A stretch of DNA of 53,308 nt, taken from the NCBI GenBank assembly GCA_963204915.1, contig CAUJHS010000068.1, positions 1 to 53,308 of the forward strand. The letters are read 5' to 3'. Position 1 is the first letter of the stretch, and each line of letters starts with the position of its first letter. The notes beneath the pieces are model-generated. The model ran no database searches. It worked only from the letters and a program-made list of their open reading frames with translations, and was not told the DNA's origin. This DNA comes from Planctomycetota bacterium. GTDB lineage: Bacteria > Planctomycetota > Planctomycetia > Pirellulales > Pirellulaceae. Shown one piece after another: positions 43,389 to 51,994 of this stretch. A program made the position numbers and the translations under genes.

Positions 43389-43715
43389 ATGGAATCACGC
43401 GAAACGCGAATTCGCTACGAAACACGCGCCAAAATCCTCAAAGCCCTGGCCCACCCCTCCCGGCTGAAGCTGGTGGACCGACTTGCCGAGCAGGAAGAGG
43501 TCTGCGTGTGCGACCTGACCGAGGTCATTGGCAGCGATATGTCGACCGTCTCGCGTCACTTGTCGCAGTTACGCGCCGCGGGAATTGTGGAAAGCGAGAA
43601 GCGCGGGCAAATGGTTTACTATCGGTTGCGCGTGAAATGCCTAAAAAGTTTGTTTGCTTGTATCGAGTCGGTCGTGAAGTGCAATGTTGACGAGCATTTG
43701 ATCGTGTTGTCCTAA
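43389..43715 (+). CDS. arsR: ArsR-family metalloregulator
   Basis: A 108-residue winged-helix repressor: ILKALAHPSRLKLVDRLAEQ, SDMSTVSRHLSQLRAAGIVE and EKRGQMVYYRLRVKC follow the ArsR/SmtB fold. Cys39 and Cys41 (EVCVCDL) are the classical arsenite-type site; C84, C91 and C98 could contribute a third sulphur ligand. Binding of trivalent arsenicals would release it from DNA. It precedes the permease operon, lies within the direct-repeat-bounded island and has its own terminator, with a second operator before the permease. Confidence 0.85.
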   Translation: MESRETRIRYETRAKILKALAHPSRLKLVDRLAEQEEVCVCDLTEVIGSDMSTVSRHLSQLRAAGIVESEKRGQMVYYRLRVKCLKSLFACIESVVKCNVDEHLIVLS

Positions 43716-43725
43716 GGGTTGCGCC

Positions 43726-43749
43726 ACGCCGCCGAGCGCGGCGTTTTTT
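43726..43749 (+). terminator. terminator between arsR and the permease
   Basis: ACGCCGC-cgagc-GCGGCGT followed by five T. It separates arsR from the downstream genes, which then need their own promoter near 43759. Confidence 0.8.
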
Positions 43750-43758
43750 GGATGCCGT

Positions 43759-43780
43759 TATTTGGCTATTTAGCCAAATA
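43759..43780 (+). promoter_or_regulatory. second ArsR operator, before the permease operon
   Basis: TATTTGGCTA-TT-TAGCCAAATA, a perfect 10-bp inverted repeat around two bases, related to the half-sites TTGGTTA/TAACCAA upstream of arsR. It lies 28 bases before the permease start, next to the arsR terminator. Confidence 0.7.
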
Positions 43781-43807
43781 TGCAATGGCATGCTGGGAGG
43801 TGGTCCG

Positions 43808-45232
43808 ATGAATCGTGAATGGAAGATCTTCGTCGTATTCTTGGCGGTGTTTCTGTTTGCGTATTTCATTCCGCTGGCCACTCCTCAGTTCGACGCCGAC
43901 GCCGACCCGCTGGCGGCCAAAGTCACGGGCGCCATCATCGAGGCCTTCCTGCTGTTGCAATGGTACGCTCGCAACCATACGTTGGCGTGCGTCGTGCCTG
44001 CGCTGTTCATTGCGGGCGCCATCACCACGTTTCTGTCGAAAGAAGCGATTCTCAAACATCTGGGACCCAAGGCCAACCCAGTCGAAGCTTACTCGGTGGC
44101 TTCGATCTCTGGGACCGTTCTCGCGGTTTGTTCGTGCAGCGTCCTGCCGATGTTTGCCGGAATCTACCGCGTTGGCGCCGGACTGGGGCCGGCTGCTTGT
44201 TTTCTTTATTCGGGGCCGGCCATCAATGTGATGGCGATCTTCCTCACGGCGCGTGTTCTCGGCTTCGAGTTAGGCGTGGCCCGAGTCATTGGCGCCATGA
44301 CGTTCGGCGTGATCACGGGACTGCTCATGACGCTGTTCTTCCGACGAAGCGAAGAACAACGCACGCAGGCCGTTCTGGCGCAGCCGAGCGAACCGGCGGG
44401 CAAGCGCCCGCTCTGGAAAAACGCATCCTTGCTTGCCGCGATGTTGGCGTTTTTGATTTTCAGCGACTGGTTCAATCCGGGCGACAAGCAGGTTCAACTC
44501 ACCGACGGAACGCAGTTTGCAGCCGTGCTGCAATACGAAACGGAATCAGGGTATGACTTGCGATTGAAGGAAGCCGCGCTGGGGCGCGAATCGTCCGAGG
44601 TCGTTCGGCTTTCGAAGACCGAGATCGCGGAAATCTCGGATGTCGACACCTGGGTGACGCGCATCTTTCACTACCGCTGGCTTTTGGCCGGCGCCATGGG
44701 CGTGCTGGTTGTCGGTATGAGCGTTGCGTGGCTGGATCGCGCCGACTTCCAGGAGTGGATGGGAAACAGCTGGGAGTTCGCCAAGTTACTTATTCCGCTG
44801 CTGTTTGGCGGAGTCTTTGTCGTGGGATTCCTCGGCGCCTTGCTGCCGGAAAAACAAGTTGCGGCGTTGGTTGGCGACAACAGCTTGCTTTCCAACTTGA
44901 TCGCGTCGATCGTTGGCTGCCTGTTTTACTTCGCCACCCTGACGGAAGTTCCCATTCTCGAAGCGCTCATGCGCAACGGCATGGCGACGGGGCCGGCCCT
45001 TGCCTTGCTGTTAGCGGGCCCCGCCTTGTCGTTGCCCAGTATTTTGGTGATTCGCTCCATCATTGGCGACAAGAAGACGTTTGTCTTCGTGGGACTCGTC
45101 ATCGTCATGGCGACCTTAGCTGGCATGGGGTTTGGCGCGTTGTACCCCCATCATTCGATTCACGTCCCGGCGACCGTCACCGCATCCGGCACGGCGTCAC
45201 ACAACAATACATCCCTTCTGACAACCGATTAA
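43808..45232 (+). CDS. ArsP-type organoarsenical permease
   Basis: A 474-residue membrane protein from ATG 43808 (GGGAGG upstream). It belongs to the DUF318/ArsP permease family: ALFIAGAITTFLSKEAILKH, the conserved Cys pair C108/C110 (VLAVCSCSVLPMFAGIY), GPAACFLYSGPAINVMAIF, and a second bundle with VGCLFYFATLTEVPILEALM. A soluble insert of about 90 residues (200-290) separates two bundles. ArsP proteins export trivalent organoarsenicals. Operon position after arsR supports this, though related permeases act on other substrates. Confidence 0.75.
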   Translation: MNREWKIFVVFLAVFLFAYFIPLATPQFDADADPLAAKVTGAIIEAFLLLQWYARNHTLACVVPALFIAGAITTFLSKEAILKHLGPKANPVEAYSVASISGTVLAVCSCSVLPMFAGIYRVGAGLGPAACFLYSGPAINVMAIFLTARVLGFELGVARVIGAMTFGVITGLLMTLFFRRSEEQRTQAVLAQPSEPAGKRPLWKNASLLAAMLAFLIFSDWFNPGDKQVQLTDGTQFAAVLQYETESGYDLRLKEAALGRESSEVVRLSKTEIAEISDVDTWVTRIFHYRWLLAGAMGVLVVGMSVAWLDRADFQEWMGNSWEFAKLLIPLLFGGVFVVGFLGALLPEKQVAALVGDNSLLSNLIASIVGCLFYFATLTEVPILEALMRNGMATGPALALLLAGPALSLPSILVIRSIIGDKKTFVFVGLVIVMATLAGMGFGALYPHHSIHVPATVTASGTASHNNTSLLTTD

Positions 45233-45268
45233 AGCGCGATTCGTTTTCCAACTCGAAGGAGTCAAGCC

Positions 45269-45511
45269 ATGAAAAGTGTCCAGATCCTGGGTACGGGCTG
45301 CCGAAAGTGCGCCCAACTTCAAGCCCAGACCGAGGCCGTCATCAAGCATCTCGGCATCGAGGCGGACGTTACGAAAGTCCAGGATATCGCCAAAATCACC
45401 GAGTTTGGCGTTTTCATGACCCCGGCGCTCGTCATCGATGGCGAGGTCAAAGCGCAGGGACGTATTCCCTCCGTGCCCGAACTCGAACAGATGTTCAACC
45501 CACAACCCTGA
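45269..45511 (+). CDS. thioredoxin-fold protein, ArsE-like
   Basis: An 80-residue protein with a CxxC site (C11, C14 in LGTGCRKCAQL). The body KVQDIAKITEFGVFMTPALV and the close VKAQGRIPSVPELEQM match small redox-disulphide proteins of the MTH895/TM0996 group. In arsenical operons this family is called ArsE and is thought to act with ArsF in reduction of nitro-aromatic arsenicals. It has a strong AAGGAG site. Assignment as ArsE rests on the neighbours arsF and arsG. Confidence 0.7.
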   Translation: MKSVQILGTGCRKCAQLQAQTEAVIKHLGIEADVTKVQDIAKITEFGVFMTPALVIDGEVKAQGRIPSVPELEQMFNPQP

Positions 45512-45532
45512 TCTGGTCAGGAGTGATCTGCC

Positions 45533-46312
45533 ATGAATACACCATCGATTGGATTTGTCGGAGGGGGACGTATCGCGCGGATTCTGCTGGGCGGTTGGTC
45601 GCGCGCCAAGTGCTTACCTCAGGATGTACGTGTGAGCGACCCCAACGAAGCGACCCTGCAACAACTCAAACAGCAGTTTCCTGCGATCCAAATTTTTCCC
45701 GGCGATAATGCGGCAGCCGCGTCGCAACAGGTGGTTTTTTTGGCCGTCCATCCGCCGGTCATCGCCGAGGCGGCGAAGGCGATTCGTGGGGCGTTGCACG
45801 AGGAGGCGCTGCTTGTGTCATTAGCGCCGAAGTTCACTTTGGCCCGGCTCTCGGAACTATTCGGAGGCTTTTCGCGCGTTGCGCGATCCATCCCCAATGC
45901 GCCTTCGCTGGTTAATCGGGGGTTTAACCCGCTTTGCTTTGCGTCGAGTGTCGGCCCTGCAGACCGCGACATCATCCGGGCCTTGTTTGAGCCTTGGGGA
46001 GCATGCCCTTTGGTCGATGAACCCAAGCTGGAGGCCTACGCGATTCTCACCGCCATGGGCCCAACGTATTTCTGGCCGCAGTTCGTGGAACTGGCCAAGT
46101 TAGCCCAAGAGTTCGGCTTGTCCGAGTCCGAGGCAATGACGGGACTCAACTCCGTGACGATGGGTTCACTGGCTACCTTGATCGATTCTGGTTGGGCTTT
46201 CTCCAGCGTGTTGGACCTGGTTCCCGTCCAGCCGCTGCGGGAAGAACAACCGCATTTCGGTGCGGCCTATCGGCAACGCCTGACCGAGGTTTACCAGAAG
46301 ATTCACCCGTGA
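45533..46312 (+). CDS. ProC-like NAD(P)-dependent reductase
   Basis: A 259-residue protein with a Rossmann motif GFVGGGRIARILLGG and the pyrroline-5-carboxylate reductase family arrangement: VFLAVHPPVIAEAAKAIRG, VARSIPNAPSLVNRG, AILTAMGPTYFWPQFVELA. It starts 22 bases after the ArsE-like stop with AGGAG upstream, so it is co-transcribed with the arsenical genes. A proline-synthesis role is unlikely in this place; a reductase serving the redox steps of the operon is a guess. I have no firm precedent for its function here. Confidence 0.65.
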   Translation: MNTPSIGFVGGGRIARILLGGWSRAKCLPQDVRVSDPNEATLQQLKQQFPAIQIFPGDNAAAASQQVVFLAVHPPVIAEAAKAIRGALHEEALLVSLAPKFTLARLSELFGGFSRVARSIPNAPSLVNRGFNPLCFASSVGPADRDIIRALFEPWGACPLVDEPKLEAYAILTAMGPTYFWPQFVELAKLAQEFGLSESEAMTGLNSVTMGSLATLIDSGWAFSSVLDLVPVQPLREEQPHFGAAYRQRLTEVYQKIHP

Positions 46313-46360
46313 AGACCCCGCGTCTTTCTCGCGTGCTCTCCCTCAACAAGGACCGTCATC

Positions 46361-46849
46361 ATGTCGTTCAAGAACTTCATTACGATTTCGCTGTTCCTCT
46401 TCGTCATCGTGACGATCGGCGCAATTGCCGCGAAAGGCGTTCGTTCGCCGAGCCAAGCCAGTCCCGCGCCCCCGTCAGCGACGAACGCCGATGTGGTCGC
46501 GCCGGCCAAGGTCGATAATGCTTTGGTCGCTTACTATTTCCACAGCGATTTTCGTTGTCCTACTTGCCGCACCATCGAATCCTATGCGCACGAAGCCGTG
46601 GAAACCGCATTTGCCGACGACTTGGCCACAGGCGCCGTGCAGTGGCGCGTGTTGAACTACGAACACCCTGAGAATGCGGCCCGTGCAGAGCAGTATCAAA
46701 TTGTCGCGCCCGTAGTCGTGTTGTCCAAGATCGAGAACGGCGCCGAGGTGTCGTGGGTCAGCCTGGACAAGGTGTGGCAGCTAACCGACGACAAGGCCGC
46801 GTTTATGAACTACGTTCAAGACGAAGCGAGAAATCTCCAGGCGAGGTGA
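46361..46849 (+). CDS. ArsF-like exported redox protein
   Basis: A 162-residue protein with an N-terminal anchor (NFITISLFLFVIVTIGAIAA) and a thioredoxin-like domain with CPTC (C66, C69 in FHSDFRCPTCRTIESYAH). YQIVAPVVVLSKIENGAEVS completes the fold. It fits the ArsF family described as a nitroreductase-type subunit working with ArsE. It would lie on the outer face of the inner membrane or in the periplasm. Start at ATG 46361; upstream AAGGA. Confidence 0.7.
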   Translation: MSFKNFITISLFLFVIVTIGAIAAKGVRSPSQASPAPPSATNADVVAPAKVDNALVAYYFHSDFRCPTCRTIESYAHEAVETAFADDLATGAVQWRVLNYEHPENAARAEQYQIVAPVVVLSKIENGAEVSWVSLDKVWQLTDDKAAFMNYVQDEARNLQAR

Positions 46850-46929
46850 GTCCACTAAGCCGAGACCGAAACGAAGCGTGTTCCGCGCAACGGCGCCGGG
46901 CGCCGCACTCGTCGACGGAGAGAAGTCCC

Positions 46930-47619
46930 ATGGAAGAGTATGCACTGGCGATCGCGACGGCCCTTTGGCTTGGACTGCTCACGTCGATCAGTCCCTGTCC
47001 GCTGGCGACGAACATTGCCGCCATCAGCTACATCGGACATCGAGCCGGCGATACGCGGCGCGTATTCTGGAGCGGCGTGCTTTACACTGCGGGGCGCACG
47101 ATTGGATACGTCGTTTTGGCCGTCGTGATTGTCGCGGCGACTCTTTCACTCCCGCAGCTCTCGCGGGTCCTCCAAACCTATATGCATGTCGCTTTGGGGC
47201 CGTTGCTTATTCTCGTGGGCATGGTGCTCCTGGGTTTGGTTTCGTTCGATCTGGGGGGATCGGTGCTTTCCGAAGCTAATCGTCGACGAATCGAAGGCCT
47301 GGGGTTGTGGGGCGCCTTGTTGCTCGGGCTGGCCTTTGCGCTCTCCTTCTGTCCCACGTCCGCCGCGCTGTACTTCGGCAGCTTGATCCCGCTGTCGCTC
47401 AAAATGGAGTCGAGCGTGCTCTTGCCGTTGGCTTACGGACTCGGTACGGCCGCGCCCGTGTTCGTCTTCGCTTTGATCATCGCCTTCAGCGCCAAGTCGG
47501 TGGGCCAAGCGTTCCATATTCTGGGCAAGATCGAGAAGTGGGCCCGGTGGATCACCGGCGCGATCTTCATCAGCGTAGGAGTCTGGTTCTCCCTCAGGTA
47601 TGTCTTCGGCGTGTTTTAA
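46930..47619 (+). CDS. ArsG-like / CcdA-family permease
   Basis: A 229-residue protein with six hydrophobic segments. TSISPCPLATNIAAISYIG and LSFCPTSAALYFGSLIPLS carry the paired Cys of the CcdA/DsbD superfamily. In this context (after ArsE- and ArsF-like genes) it matches ArsG, reported as the efflux permease for trivalent aromatic arsenicals. It might instead only pass electrons to ArsF. Start ATG 46930 with GGAGAG upstream; longer frames are spurious. Confidence 0.7.
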   Translation: MEEYALAIATALWLGLLTSISPCPLATNIAAISYIGHRAGDTRRVFWSGVLYTAGRTIGYVVLAVVIVAATLSLPQLSRVLQTYMHVALGPLLILVGMVLLGLVSFDLGGSVLSEANRRRIEGLGLWGALLLGLAFALSFCPTSAALYFGSLIPLSLKMESSVLLPLAYGLGTAAPVFVFALIIAFSAKSVGQAFHILGKIEKWARWITGAIFISVGVWFSLRYVFGVF

Positions 47620-47649
47620 CCGCGCCATGCGCATCGACCGCGGCCCACC

Positions 47650-47686
47650 GCGAGCAATGGGTCGAAACCCTCATTAAAAACTGACC
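47650..47686 (+). repeat. 37-bp direct repeat, right copy
   Basis: Identical to 43139-43175 and lying 31 bases after the ArsG-like stop. It reproduces the last codons of the SecD-like lipoprotein gene (GEQWVETLIKN plus stop) without the rest of that gene. Confidence 0.9.
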
Positions 47687-47828
47687 GGCCATTTGTCGAG
47701 GGTGGCAAGTCCGCCAAGCTGCACCGCCCGCCTTTCTGGCGATAGAATTGATGCATCGGCTCCCTAAGTTCGCAATCACGTTGATGGTTCTATGGTGGAA
47801 CGAGAGGCAATTCGTTTTCCCCATCCGA

Positions 47829-48299
47829 ATGATGACGATGCTGATCCGCGCAGCGACCCTCGATGACGCCCCAGCGATGAGCGATCTCATCCGGCCTCTC
47901 GCCAGCGCGCATATCACCCCCGATTTTTCACCGGCAGGGGCTGCGAATCTTTTGGCGTCGATGGCGCCGGAGGCCCTCGTGCGCTATTTCCACGCGGGTT
48001 ACGTTTACCACGTGGCCGAAGTTGACGGGAACATCGTGGGCGTGGTGGGCATGCGCGACAACCGCCACCTGTTTCACTTGTTTGTGTCCGACGACTTTCA
48101 CGGCCGCGGGTTCGCGCGCGAATTATGGCGCGTGGCGCGCGCCGCATGCCGCCAAAACGGCCACGCGGGAGATTTCACCGTCAACTCGTCCCAGTTCGCC
48201 GTCGGCATGTATCGCAAGTTTGGCTTTGTCGAAGCCAGCCCGCCCGTCACCGTGAATGACGTCACCTTCATTCCAATGAAGCTCACCGAAACGGCGTAA
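47829..48299 (+). CDS. GNAT-family N-acetyltransferase
   Basis: About 156 residues; ATG at 47829, 47832 or 47838. It starts LIRAATLDDAPAMSDLIRPL, contains the acetyl-CoA site FVSDDFHGRGFARELWRVAR and ends with NSSQFAVGMYRKFGFVEA and VTFIPMKL. The upstream frame adds hydrophobic residues not expected in the family. Substrate unknown. It lies just outside the right direct repeat. Confidence 0.75.
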   Translation: MMTMLIRAATLDDAPAMSDLIRPLASAHITPDFSPAGAANLLASMAPEALVRYFHAGYVYHVAEVDGNIVGVVGMRDNRHLFHLFVSDDFHGRGFARELWRVARAACRQNGHAGDFTVNSSQFAVGMYRKFGFVEASPPVTVNDVTFIPMKLTETA

Positions 48300-48390
48300 C
48301 CAAAACACGGCGCCCCAGCCGAGCCGATGCGGCGGAGCTTGCAAAGCCGCAGGCCGCAGGCGCGAGACGACCGTTCCTCGGCGGTTACGG

Positions 48391-48906
48391 TTAGATGGGC
48401 CAGCGGCGGACGAGATCACCTTGCCAGGGAGATTCCGGCCATCCGGGCTTGTCGCGCCGTTTATGGAGTCGGTCTAGATAGTCGATGATCTCCTCGGCTT
48501 CGTAACGGAGTTCTCTTAGCACGCAGCCCAGGACGGTTCCGGTGCGCCCGCGTCCGCCCACACAATGAACGACCACCCCGCGACCCGATCTCAACGACTT
48601 AAGCGTGGCGCAAACGGCTTCGCGAACGAGGTTTTCTTCCTTTTCTGGATCGCGAGGAAGCTTTCCGCCGGAAAGGTCTTGAAGCTTCTGGTCGAAAACC
48701 TTCGTTAACGGTTCCGGGTCGTAATCGTCGGGAGCAAGAGAAACAAGGTCCGAGAACCCCGCTTCATAAATTTCGCCCCAAGGCCAAGATGGCTCGGGCA
48801 GCGCCATGCCCGCCAGTGGCGCGGGCGTATCAACGACCCAGTAAAAATCGTCCTCTGATAAAAAGTGGCTGTAAATCGGTCTGTCTTCCTCGACGGGAAT
48901 GAGCAT
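48391..48906 (-). CDS. tyrosine/dual-specificity protein phosphatase
   Basis: A 171-residue protein from ATG 48906. The HCX5R signature is HCVGGRGRT (C115, R121). The general acid region is in the segment DPEPLTKVFDQKLQ and the fold is completed by the VLGCVLRELRYEAEEIIDYL helices. It would dephosphorylate Tyr or Ser/Thr residues in the cytosol. The N-terminal frame extension into the cellulase is rejected. Confidence 0.75.
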   Translation of the reverse strand: MLIPVEEDRPIYSHFLSEDDFYWVVDTPAPLAGMALPEPSWPWGEIYEAGFSDLVSLAPDDYDPEPLTKVFDQKLQDLSGGKLPRDPEKEENLVREAVCATLKSLRSGRGVVVHCVGGRGRTGTVLGCVLRELRYEAEEIIDYLDRLHKRRDKPGWPESPWQGDLVRRWPI

Positions 48907-49019
48907 CGTGTGACTCCTGATGACCAACGAACCAACGCCGTGACGCCACGGCGCCGCTGATTCTACCACACGCAAAAACTCAACCCCCGTTTCGCTACAA
49001 ACCGTTAGCACGCAGGGAG

Positions 49020-50615
49020 TTACGGATTCGTGCCAGCTGATACATCCCGGTTCTTGGCGAACCAGGAGCGCAGCAGTTGTTCGCGCCGGGTGGGGGTGGG
49101 GCTGCGGGTGCGGTCTTGGCGGTCGGGGCCGTGCTCGACGCTCCAGCCGTCCCACTCGCGAAAGGCGTGATACGCCCAGTCCCACCCTTGCTCCTCGAAA
49201 ATACTAATGCAGTCGCGCAGGTAATCGTGCGCGTTCTCGCCGGGCGCCCAGCGAATGGCGCTGAACTCGCCGAGGTACATATGCACGTTGTAGTCGCGCT
49301 GGTAGTCGATCGCCGGTTGTAAAGCGCGCCGCAGCGCTTCACGGTTCCACAACACGCCGTCAATCTCGCCAGGATAGGAAATCCCCACGCGGTCATCGTG
49401 CACGCCTTGATGCGTGAACTGGTGCGGCTGATACATGTGCACGCTGTATACCACGCCGGGCACGTCAAGCGGCTCGAACCATTCCAGCGATTGCGGACTG
49501 CCCCACGGCGCCGGCTCCAGAATGATGGCGTGCGGGTCGCCCAGTTCGCGAATTCGTCGGGCGGTTTTCTCAGCCAGTGTGCGCCAGTCGAGCAAGCCTG
49601 CGGGTATGGCGCCTTCGACCGGTTCGTTCACCAGGTCGTAACCCCAGACGGTTTCGTTTTTGTGGTAGCGACGGGAGATCGTCTCCCACACGTCGAGGAA
49701 CGCCTGTTGCAACTCCGCCTCGTGGAACATGCGGCACTCTTTGGCTTCGTTTCTTCCGCCGGGCGGCGTGTGCAAGTCGATCAACACATGAATGCCCAAC
49801 TCGCGGCACACCGGCAACAGCCGATCGAGTCGCGTTAGCTCCGAGTCGAGCCAGCGGCGGTACTCGGCTACGCTGGCTTTGTCGGCCGGACTGTGCGGAA
49901 AGCCGCCCCAAATCAACTGCCAACGAACATGATTGGCGCCCCACTCGCCGCCAAGCACGCGCAGGTCCGCTTCGTCCACTTGCGAGCCGATCATCGCGCC
50001 GCGCAGCCGCGGCAGGCCGTGGCCTTGATACACTTCGCCGGCCGGTTTTTCCGAGGGTGTGGAACGTCGCAAACCAAGGACCGTGATCTTCACGTTCTCG
50101 AACCAGGCGACGCCGGTCGTCTCCTCCAAACCGAGCGTGAGCCACGCTTCGGTAGCATCGGCGGGAACTTCGGCGGTAAACTCGATGGTCTTCCAATCGA
50201 AGGCGCCAAAGACGTCGTTCTTTTGCGTCCATTGCTTGCCCGCCGGGGCCACGGTGTGCAACATGCACTCGACGCCGTTCCAAGGATTCGGCGGCCGAGC
50301 GACGCCTTCCGCTTTGACCCGCGCCTCGACACGCACGCGGCTTCCGCGCAGTTGCTGCACCGGCAGGCGGGTGCGCACTCCTGCCGAACCGGCCCCTTCG
50401 GACGCCGCCCGCTCGACGCGCAAATGATACGAACCGGCGGAGTTTGGCTCCAGCCGCACATGCGCCCGACTGGCGCCTTCCCAAGTTTGCAGCGCCGCGG
50501 CGTCGTCAAACGCCGCAGAGAAAACAACATCTCCCACGCGCGGCGCCGCAGGGGCGACGTTCGCCGCCAGCCACACGCTGGCCGCTGCGAACACGATATG
50601 GTAACAAGAGTGCAT
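49020..50615 (-). CDS. exported GH5-type cellulase
   Basis: A 531-residue protein from ATG 50615 with signal peptide HIVFAAASVWLAANVAPAAP. A beta-rich N-terminal module (about 30-190: AALQTWEGASRAHVRLEPNS, WFENVKITVLGL) resembles a carbohydrate-binding domain. The (beta/alpha)8 barrel follows: GIHVLIDLHTPPGG, WGYDLVNEPVEG (acid/base Glu in NEP), and HMYLGEFSAIRWAPG (nucleophile Glu in LGEFS). It would cleave beta-1,4-glucans or related polysaccharides outside the cytoplasm. The start is fixed by the signal peptide; the upstream frame is spurious. Confidence 0.8.
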   Translation of the reverse strand: MHSCYHIVFAAASVWLAANVAPAAPRVGDVVFSAAFDDAAALQTWEGASRAHVRLEPNSAGSYHLRVERAASEGAGSAGVRTRLPVQQLRGSRVRVEARVKAEGVARPPNPWNGVECMLHTVAPAGKQWTQKNDVFGAFDWKTIEFTAEVPADATEAWLTLGLEETTGVAWFENVKITVLGLRRSTPSEKPAGEVYQGHGLPRLRGAMIGSQVDEADLRVLGGEWGANHVRWQLIWGGFPHSPADKASVAEYRRWLDSELTRLDRLLPVCRELGIHVLIDLHTPPGGRNEAKECRMFHEAELQQAFLDVWETISRRYHKNETVWGYDLVNEPVEGAIPAGLLDWRTLAEKTARRIRELGDPHAIILEPAPWGSPQSLEWFEPLDVPGVVYSVHMYQPHQFTHQGVHDDRVGISYPGEIDGVLWNREALRRALQPAIDYQRDYNVHMYLGEFSAIRWAPGENAHDYLRDCISIFEEQGWDWAYHAFREWDGWSVEHGPDRQDRTRSPTPTRREQLLRSWFAKNRDVSAGTNP

Positions 50616-50761
50616 GGCAGGAACCAATCCGAAGTGAGCTTCCAACACCGCATCCATTCTTCCAAGATACCGGCCGTACCGCGCTACGCCTACCAAGCCG
50701 GCGGCGGGCGAGTCGAGCGACAGGTACGGCCCGGCCGTCCTGCGGCTGGTGAGAACGAACC

Positions 50762-51259
50762 ATGAACGAATCCACTCCCCTCTCGCGCACGCAACAGGTG
50801 ATCGGCCTGATTGTCTCGATCGCAATTTGCTTTGCCGCCGCCGGCCTGGGCAGCCTGGCCACCACGCCGAAGATTCCTAACTGGTATGCCGACCTGGCCA
50901 AGCCTTCCTGGAATCCGCCCGCGTGGATCTTCGGGCCGGTGTGGACGACGCTCTACTTGTTCATGGCCATTGCCGCGTGGCTGGTGTGGCGGCAAGGCGG
51001 CTTCCGGAACGCCCGAGGACCGCTGCTGTTGTTCGGCGTGCAACTCGTTCTGAACACGCTGTGGTCGTTTCTGTTCTTCGGCCTGCAAAACCCCGGCGCC
51101 GCGGCGATCGAGATCGTCGTGCTGTGGGTCGCCATCCTCGCCACGCTGTTGGCGTTTGCGAAACGCTCCACGACTGCGGCAAGCCTTTTGGCCCCGTACC
51201 TCGCCTGGGTCAGCTTCGCCGCGGTGCTGAACTTCACAATTTGGCGTATGAACAGTTAA
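50762..51259 (+). CDS. tspO: TspO/MBR family protein
   Basis: A 165-residue membrane protein with five hydrophobic segments. IPNWYADLAKPSWNPPAW, FGPVWTTLYLFMAIAAWLVW and LVLNTLWSFLFFGLQNPGAA are typical of the tryptophan-rich sensory protein family, and WVSFAAVLNFTIWRMN closes it. TspO proteins bind porphyrins and are linked to oxidative stress and tetrapyrrole handling. The gene is transcribed divergently from the cellulase. Confidence 0.85.
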   Translation: MNESTPLSRTQQVIGLIVSIAICFAAAGLGSLATTPKIPNWYADLAKPSWNPPAWIFGPVWTTLYLFMAIAAWLVWRQGGFRNARGPLLLFGVQLVLNTLWSFLFFGLQNPGAAAIEIVVLWVAILATLLAFAKRSTTAASLLAPYLAWVSFAAVLNFTIWRMNS

Positions 51260-51402
51260 AGAGGCGTTTCGTTGGTCGAAAACCGTTGATCGAAAAAGAG
51301 AACGTCTCCGTTGCGGTCGTGCTTCTGCCGAACGTAATAACCCAAGCGATCCAAGGGCGCCTTCCCCGCGGGCCTATCGTTCAACGAAAAGTCATCCGCT
51401 CT

Positions 51403-51978
51403 ATGAATGCGCAACATCGAACTCTTTCGGAACTCGAAGCCGGCTTGGCGTCGGTCCTGGCCTCGCCGCGCGACGAGGGCTTCGTGCAATTGATCGTGCG
51501 CCGCCCCAGCGTCAATCAGCGCGAGGTGATCGACACCGCGGAACTGAGCTTGACCGACGGCCTGATCGGCGACAACTGGCGGACCCGCGGAGGCTGGAAC
51601 ACGCCCGACGGGGCGCCGCATCCCGAGATGCAACTGACGCTGATGAACTCGCGGTTGATCGCGCTCGTGGCGGGAGCGCCGGACCGCTGGCCGCTCGCGG
51701 GCGATCAGCTTTATGTCGACTTCGATCTGAGCGTGAGCAACCTTCCGCCCGGCGCGCAACTGACCATCGGTACGGCCGTCATTGAAATCACCGCCGAGCC
51801 GCACACCGGCTGCCGCAAGTTCTCCTCGCGCTTCGGCAAAGACGCCGTGAAGTTAGTCAACTCCCAGCAAGGCAAAGCCCTCCGGTTGCGAGGCGTGAAC
51901 GCAAAGGTCGTTCGACCCGGCCTGGTGCGAGTCAACGACCTCGTACAAAAGAACGCCGCCCACACCGCACCCAAGTAA
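51403..51978 (+). CDS. MOSC-domain protein
   Basis: A 191-residue protein. The MOSC (molybdenum-cofactor sulphurase C-terminal) fold is seen in LTDGLIGDNWRTRGGWNTPD, QLYVDFDLSVSNLPPGAQLT and the Cys motif PHTGCRKFSSRFGKDAVK, where the Cys is conserved. MOSC proteins bind sulphur-bearing cofactors or act in detoxification; this one is a stand-alone domain without a partner. Start ATG 51403; the longer frame overlaps tspO and is rejected. Confidence 0.75.
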   Translation: MNAQHRTLSELEAGLASVLASPRDEGFVQLIVRRPSVNQREVIDTAELSLTDGLIGDNWRTRGGWNTPDGAPHPEMQLTLMNSRLIALVAGAPDRWPLAGDQLYVDFDLSVSNLPPGAQLTIGTAVIEITAEPHTGCRKFSSRFGKDAVKLVNSQQGKALRLRGVNAKVVRPGLVRVNDLVQKNAAHTAPK

Positions 51979-51994
51979 TCCCGCAACGCATCAA

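Noticed and set aside
48907-49185. N-terminal extension of the tyrosine phosphatase into the cellulase gene
   Set aside because: Basic/proline-rich residues typical of out-of-frame reading; the family starts near 48906.
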